Part shown: positions 49,265 to 53,458 of the stretch, one piece after another
Layout of the letters: every line of letters starts with the position of its first letter
Position numbering within the stretch: the first letter of the stretch is position 1
Source of the DNA: Sideroxyarcus sp045866275
Lineage (GTDB): Bacteria; Pseudomonadota; Gammaproteobacteria; Burkholderiales; Gallionellaceae
Assembly: GCA_045866275.1 (NCBI GenBank)
Contig: BAAFRX010000015.1
Location: forward strand, 1-53,458
Length of the DNA: 53,458 bases
Reading direction: 5' to 3'
The notes under the pieces: model-generated
The model's input: only the letters and a program-made list of their open reading frames with translations
Told to the model about the DNA's origin: nothing
Database searches by the model: none
Program-made: the position numbers and the translations under genes

Positions 49265-50428
49265 ATGGAATTCGACATCGTCATCATCGGCGGCGGACTG
49301 GTCGGGGCCAGCCTGGCCGCAGCGCTCAAGGACAGCAGCCTGAAACTGGCCCTGGTCGAGAGTGCTTCCCCGCCCCCTCCGCCTGCCGCTGCAGACGCCT
49401 GGGATAGCCGCATCTATGCCTTCACCCCCGGCAATGCCGAGTTTCTGCACGCATGCGGTGCATGGCAACGGCTCGACATGAGCCGGGTGCAGCCCGTTGA
49501 GGAAATGCGCGTGTTCGGCGACACCGGGGCCAGACTCAATTTCAGCGCCTACCAGCTTGGCGCCCCGGAACTGGCCTTCATCATGGAGAGCCGCCTGTTG
49601 CAGGATGCCTTGTGGCAGGTCCTGCACGAACAGGAGAATCTGACCCTGTTGCAGCCCGCACGCTGCGCCGAACTTGCCTGGCAGGACGATTCTGCCCAGT
49701 TGAAATTGCAGGATGGGCGCGAGATCCACGCCAAACTGATTGTGGGCGCGGACGGCCGCGATTCCTGGGTGCGAAACCAGGCAGGCATGCCGGAGGCGCC
49801 CACGCCGTACCGGCAGCATGGCGTGGTCGCCAATTTTTCCTGTGCCAAAAACCATCGCGGCATCGCCCATCAATGGTTTCAAGAGGACGGCATCCTCGCT
49901 TTGCTGCCCCTGCCCGGCCGCCGCGTCTCCATCGTGTGGTCGGTCAGCCCGGAAAAATCCGCCGAACTGCTGGCGCTCACTCACACAGAACTCTGCGCGC
50001 GCGTGGCCGCCGCCTCCAACCATGTCCTAGGCGAACTGGAACTCATCACACCCCCCGCCGCCTTCCCTTTGCGCGTGCTAAACCTGGCGCACATCACCCA
50101 GCCGCGCATGGCGCTGATCGGGGATGCCGCCCACAACGTGCATCCGCTGGCGGGACAAGGGGTGAACCTCGGCCTGCGCGACGCGCGCGAACTGGCGCAG
50201 ACCCTCATGCAGCGCGGCGCGCTGGATTGCGGCGACCTGCCTCTGCTGCGCCGCTACGAAAAAGCCCGACAGGAGGACATCCTGTCCATGCAACTCGCCA
50301 CCGATGCGCTCAAGCACCTGTTCGTCAACGCCAACCCGTTCCTGCGCACCCTGCGCAACGTCGGGCTGGCAGCAACAAATGCCGTCACGCCACTGAAGAA
50401 AATGCTGGCCCGCCATGCGCTCAACTAA
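49265..50428 (+). CDS. UbiH/UbiF/COQ6-family FAD monooxygenase
   Basis: A 387-residue flavin hydroxylase for a ring hydroxylation in ubiquinone synthesis. It has the FAD fold DIVIIGGGLVGASLA (4-18), VGADGRDSWVR (about 160) and the C-terminal signature GDAAHNVHPLAGQGVNLGLRDA. Which ring position it hydroxylates (UbiH, UbiF or the UbiM type) cannot be decided from sequence by eye. It is divergent from dusB and followed by dsbC after 22 bases. Confidence 0.9.
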   Translation: MEFDIVIIGGGLVGASLAAALKDSSLKLALVESASPPPPPAAADAWDSRIYAFTPGNAEFLHACGAWQRLDMSRVQPVEEMRVFGDTGARLNFSAYQLGAPELAFIMESRLLQDALWQVLHEQENLTLLQPARCAELAWQDDSAQLKLQDGREIHAKLIVGADGRDSWVRNQAGMPEAPTPYRQHGVVANFSCAKNHRGIAHQWFQEDGILALLPLPGRRVSIVWSVSPEKSAELLALTHTELCARVAAASNHVLGELELITPPAAFPLRVLNLAHITQPRMALIGDAAHNVHPLAGQGVNLGLRDARELAQTLMQRGALDCGDLPLLRRYEKARQEDILSMQLATDALKHLFVNANPFLRTLRNVGLAATNAVTPLKKMLARHALN

Positions 50429-50450
50429 TCGCCCTGAAAGGAATCATTCG

Positions 50451-51155
50451 ATGAACAAACTGTTGCTGCTCTCCCTGTCCCTGTGTGCTGCGTTTGCCCA
50501 GGCCGCCGGCAATGACACGGCCGCCCTTAAACAAACCCTGCAACAGAATTACCAGCAAGCGGTCGGCCCCATCGACCAGGTCAATCCCACCCCGGTCAAT
50601 GGCCTGTACGAAGTGGTCACCGGCGACCACATCTACTATTCCGACGAGAGTGGGCGTTACCTGCTCGACGGCAAGCTGTTCGACATGCAGTTGCGCCAGA
50701 ACATCACCGACGCGCGCGCGCGCCAGTTGTTTGCCATCGATGTCGCCCGGCTGCCGCTCGAACTGGCCATCAAGAAAGTCAAAGGCAACGGCAAGCGGAC
50801 GCTGATCACTTTTGAGGACCCAAACTGCGGCTACTGCAAGAAACTGGCGCATGAGCTGGAAAAGATCGACGACCTGACCCATTACGTGTTCCTGTATCCG
50901 ATCTTTGAGGGATCGGCCGCGCTGGTACAGGACATGTTGTGCAGCAAGCAGCCGTTCCGCGCATGGGATGACTGGATGCTTAAAGGAATCCGGCCGGCCA
51001 AAGGGAATTGCGCCACCAAAACCGACCAGGTCACGGCGCTGGGGCGCAAGTTGAAAGTGAATGGAACGCCCGCACTGATCTTCGCCAACGGCGTGATGAA
51101 TCCGGGCTATTTGCCGGCCGAGCAACTGGAGCAGGCGCTGAACGAGAACAAATAA
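50451..51155 (+). CDS. dsbC: Thiol:disulfide interchange protein DsbC
   Basis: A 234-residue periplasmic disulfide isomerase: signal peptide (1-18), an N-terminal dimerisation domain (about 25-95) and a thioredoxin fold with CGYC (about 123-126, TFEDPNCGYCKK) and the cis-Pro in VNGTPALIF. A second Cys pair (MLCSKQ, GNCATK) matches the structural disulfide of DsbC. AAAGGAA precedes the start. A bidirectional terminator follows. Confidence 0.93.
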   Translation: MNKLLLLSLSLCAAFAQAAGNDTAALKQTLQQNYQQAVGPIDQVNPTPVNGLYEVVTGDHIYYSDESGRYLLDGKLFDMQLRQNITDARARQLFAIDVARLPLELAIKKVKGNGKRTLITFEDPNCGYCKKLAHELEKIDDLTHYVFLYPIFEGSAALVQDMLCSKQPFRAWDDWMLKGIRPAKGNCATKTDQVTALGRKLKVNGTPALIFANGVMNPGYLPAEQLEQALNENK

Positions 51156-51181
51156 AAAACGGGGCCACGGCCCCGTTTTTT
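51154..51181. terminator. Bidirectional terminator between dsbC and the cyclase
   Basis: A GC-rich stem (cggggcc / ggccccg) is flanked by six A on the left and six T on the right, so it can end transcripts from both convergent genes; it overlaps both stop codons. Confidence 0.88.
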
Positions 51182-52769
51182 ATTTCTCGGCTTTTCCCGC
51201 CAGTGCCGCCCGCAGCGGTGGAAAGGACGGCGGCTCTTTCTGAAAGTAACCGCGATAACGACGCACAAAGGCTTCCGGCGGCATCTGCCGGGTGTCTTCA
51301 ACCAGGCCGGGTGTGAAGCCTTTCACAAAATACAACTCCATCTTGTGCGCGACCTTGCTGTGCGTCTTCACCCGCTTCTCGCATTCGAAGAAATCCTTGA
51401 TACGACCATAGGTCTGTGCCGAGAGCGCGATGCGGTTGGGCTCGCCGCTCGATTCCACGCGCGAGGCATAGTTCACCGATTCACCCCAAATGTCGTAGGC
51501 GAACTTCTGCGTGCCAACCATCCCGGCAATGACATGACCGGTGTGGATGCCAATTCGGATCGACCAGTTGGGATTGCGGTTGCCGCGTTCGATCACGGCC
51601 TGGATGATCTCCAGCGCGGCCATCACGGCATCCACCGGGTGCGACGGATTACGCTCGGGCAAGCCGGCTGCACACATGTAGCTGTCGCCGATGGTCTTCA
51701 GTTTCTCCATCCCGTAACGCGCGCAGATCTCGTCAAAGGCGCTGAAATAGTCATGCAGCATGTACACCAGATCTTCCGCCGCCAATTTCTCGGTGGAGGA
51801 TGAAAAACCAACGAAGTCAGTGAACAGGATGGTAACGTCTTCCAGGTATTGCGGCTGCACCGAGCCCTTGTTGCGAAATTCTTCCGCGACCGTAGCAGGC
51901 AGGATGTTGCGCAGCAGCGTCTGCGATTCCTGGTGTTGCGCCGCGACTTCTGCGTTGCGTTGCACAAGGTCGTGCTCCAGCTCGACGCACTGTTTGCGCG
52001 AGGCGCGCAGATCTTCGTTGAGAACCTCGAAAGCAACCGCAATCTCGCCCAGTTCGTCCTTGCCCGCCAGGCCGATGCGCGCTTCACCGCCTGCCAGCAC
52101 GGTGGCGACCCCCGGCGCAAAAGCGTGCATGCCATCCACCACGCGGCGGTACACGCGTAGCGCGAACGACAGGGCGACCAGCAGGGACAACGCAAAGAAA
52201 ATCAGCGCGGCGCGCTCGGACCACCATTCCGCTTCCCGCAAATGCAGTTGTGCTTGCACGATCAGCTCACTCGCATGCGCTTCCAGGGCAGGCAAATCCT
52301 GATAGATCAGTTGTTGGCTGTACGGCTCGGCGTGTAGCACGAACTCGGTCATGGCCAGACCGGAATCATTGCCGAAATGGGTGTAGAACAGATGCCAGGA
52401 CGCGGCCAATTCCATGTAGCGAGCCTGCATGAGGGTCACCTTGGGCAGCAACATTTCATCCGCCAGCGACTTGAGCCGGGTAATCTCGCCTGCCACGCGC
52501 GCGGATTGCGCCTCCGCCTTGTCCTTTTCGGCAGCATTAAGCGCGGCTACACGGTCCTGCGGCAACTGGCCGAGCCGGGCGACCTGCTTCTGGATGTCGA
52601 CGATGCCTTGCTTGATCGAGGTGGTGAGGGCCAGCACTCGTGTCTCGTGTTGCAACTGCTCGACGGCGAGCGCCTTCTGATGCGCTTTCCAGAAACTGAA
52701 CGCAAAATTCAGCGCGAACAGGGACAAGATGATCAACAGGGAAAATCGAATCAGGCTTTTTAATCGCAT
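51180..52769 (-). CDS. Membrane class III adenylate/guanylate cyclase with HAMP-like linker
   Basis: A 529-residue sensor: transmembrane helix (about 8-27), a largely helical periplasmic region (about 28-190), a second helix (about 195-215), a HAMP-like linker and coiled coil (RRVVDGM, DELGEIAVAFEVLNEDL) and a class III cyclase domain (about 310-490). The metal-binding Asp residues lie in LFTDFVGFSSST and TIGDSYMCAAGLP; DIWGESVNYASRVESSG completes the active site. The start at 52769 is preferred to 52823. Convergent with dsbC. It is the second class III cyclase in the window and has a different sensor from the CHASE2 one. Confidence 0.9.
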   Translation of the reverse strand: MRLKSLIRFSLLIILSLFALNFAFSFWKAHQKALAVEQLQHETRVLALTTSIKQGIVDIQKQVARLGQLPQDRVAALNAAEKDKAEAQSARVAGEITRLKSLADEMLLPKVTLMQARYMELAASWHLFYTHFGNDSGLAMTEFVLHAEPYSQQLIYQDLPALEAHASELIVQAQLHLREAEWWSERAALIFFALSLLVALSFALRVYRRVVDGMHAFAPGVATVLAGGEARIGLAGKDELGEIAVAFEVLNEDLRASRKQCVELEHDLVQRNAEVAAQHQESQTLLRNILPATVAEEFRNKGSVQPQYLEDVTILFTDFVGFSSSTEKLAAEDLVYMLHDYFSAFDEICARYGMEKLKTIGDSYMCAAGLPERNPSHPVDAVMAALEIIQAVIERGNRNPNWSIRIGIHTGHVIAGMVGTQKFAYDIWGESVNYASRVESSGEPNRIALSAQTYGRIKDFFECEKRVKTHSKVAHKMELYFVKGFTPGLVEDTRQMPPEAFVRRYRGYFQKEPPSFPPLRAALAGKAEK

Positions 52770-52830
52770 CGTCTTCGCGTTAGCTTTCCACTCAATTCGT
52801 CGCGCACATCCGCCGCAAAACATGTCGGGT

Positions 52831-53247
52831 GAAGCTGGCCGATAAGCCGGGTTCTGTCGTGGACAGTCATTCCTCTAGGCGTTTCGTTACCTGACGCTCA
52901 AGCAACCTACCCGCAAGCGACGCGAGCAACGTCATGGCCTGCTTATTTGGTCTTGCTCCGGATGGGGTTTGCCGTGCCGTCCGTGTCACCACGTCCGCGG
53001 TGGGCTCTTACCCCACCGTTTCACCCTTGCCTGATCCCTCTCAATTATCCCGGTGGCTTTCGCCACCGCTCTTCTTGAGATGACTTTGCCGTTCATGCGA
53101 ACGGCGAAGTCGGGCCATCGGCGGTCTGTTCTCTGTGGCACTTTCCATCGCCTCGCGGCGTCCGGTCGTTAACCGGCATCCTGCTCTGCGGAGCCCGGAC
53201 TTTCCTCTCCGTGCAACAAGGCACGCAGCGACTGTCTGGCCAGCTTC
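52831..53247 (-). ncRNA. rnpB: RNase P RNA, bacterial class A type
   Basis: The catalytic RNA that trims tRNA 5' ends. On the minus strand it begins gaagctggccagacagtcgc, soon followed by the conserved gaggaaagtccgggctcc. It then carries acagagaacagaccgcc in the core and ends agaacccggcttatcggcc, pairing with the 5' end. The ~417-nt span is family-typical. The 5' boundary is taken from P1 pairing and may be off by a few bases. Its first ~45 nt and upstream DNA recur 145 bases upstream. Confidence 0.95.
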
Positions 53248-53313
53248 GTTGTGTAGTTTAGCATGGGGGGTGCAGAACGTCCGCGAGCCCGGACTTTAGT
53301 TTCGACCTCACGC
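53203..53313. repeat. 111-bp direct repeat, unit 1 (rnpB 5' end and upstream region)
   Basis: Identical to 53348-53458. It covers the first ~45 nt of rnpB and about 66 bases upstream, which should include its promoter (a TAAACT -10-like box lies just before the RNA start). Confidence 0.93.
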
Positions 53314-53347
53314 GCTGCGCGCATGAGTCTTCACTGCAACTTCGTTG

Positions 53348-53458
53348 TCCTCTCCGTGCAACAAGGCACGCAGCGACTGTCTGGCCAGCTTCGTTGTGTA
53401 GTTTAGCATGGGGGGTGCAGAACGTCCGCGAGCCCGGACTTTAGTTTCGACCTCACGC
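53348..53458. repeat. 111-bp direct repeat, unit 2, cut by the window edge
   Basis: An exact copy of 53203-53313 at a distance of 145 bases. It contains the putative rnpB promoter and a truncated rnpB 5' end, so a short aborted transcript could start here. The repeat may continue beyond the window. Confidence 0.93.

Noticed and set aside
1..53458. CRISPR arrays, tRNA genes, complete insertion sequences or prophage genes
   Set aside because: None seen: repeats are short palindromes without regular spacers, and no transposase, integrase or tRNA-like cloverleaf was recognised.

Overview
The window reads as GC-rich chromosomal DNA of a betaproteobacterium. Supporting signs are the core order hemA-prfA-prmC, dusB-fis-purH-purD, dnaE, an RNase P RNA gene, periplasmic DsbC, and redox genes (multihaem c, P460, copper nitrite reductase type) common in chemolithotrophic or neutrophilic iron/nitrogen-oxidising lineages. 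A Gallionellaceae/Nitrosomonadales-type host is an inference; no 16S gene is present to test it.

Layout. 1-9 kb is an accessory nitrogen-oxide and oxidative-stress region. It holds an AhpD-like protein, an HxlR regulator, an operon of an exported cytochrome P460 and a NirK-like copper protein, and an AraC regulator. Next comes an overlapping operon of a FAD oxidoreductase, a small NrtS nitrate/nitrite transporter (found between annotated frames, TTG start), an ECF sigma factor and its zinc-finger anti-sigma. A YiiX-like cysteine hydrolase and exported MsrB-MsrA follow. A shared motif, TGTAAG-N16/17-CGACT, stands before the sigma operon, the YiiX-like gene and a gene-less stretch, so a small ECF regulon can be proposed. 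9-16 kb is a metal-resistance region: a relic of a merA 3' end, a SUMF1-like protein with a SHOCT protein, a five-haem cytochrome, merTPFA with a textbook 19-bp-spacer mer promoter and divergent merR, and arsM. 16-19.4 kb holds hemA-prfA-prmC. 19.4-25.8 kb has a CHASE2 class III cyclase, a ~1250-residue exported NHL/FN3/transglutaminase/TPR protein and a small TPR-like protein in one direction.

25.8-40.4 kb is the most striking part: two tandem, divergent copies of one six-gene block (HyfB-, HyfC-, HyfE-, HyfF-, HyfG- and HyfI-like), twelve genes on the minus strand with mostly overlapping or few-base junctions. The large subunits have lost all four NiFe-ligand cysteines while the small subunits keep their Fe-S cysteines, and no ferredoxin-like or NADH-input subunit is encoded. 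They therefore belong with the energy-converting-hydrogenase-related (Ehr) complexes rather than hydrogenases; the substrate is unknown.

40.5-53.5 kb is mainly housekeeping: dnaE, purD, a VapBC-type pair wedged between purD and purH, fis, dusB, a UbiH-family hydroxylase, dsbC, a second class III cyclase and rnpB. Short palindromic repeats are scattered throughout; two have inserted in frame inside coding sequences (a HyfG-like gene and dnaE). At the right edge, the rnpB 5' end with its upstream DNA is partly duplicated at a 145-bp period. No tRNA, CRISPR array or complete insertion sequence was seen.
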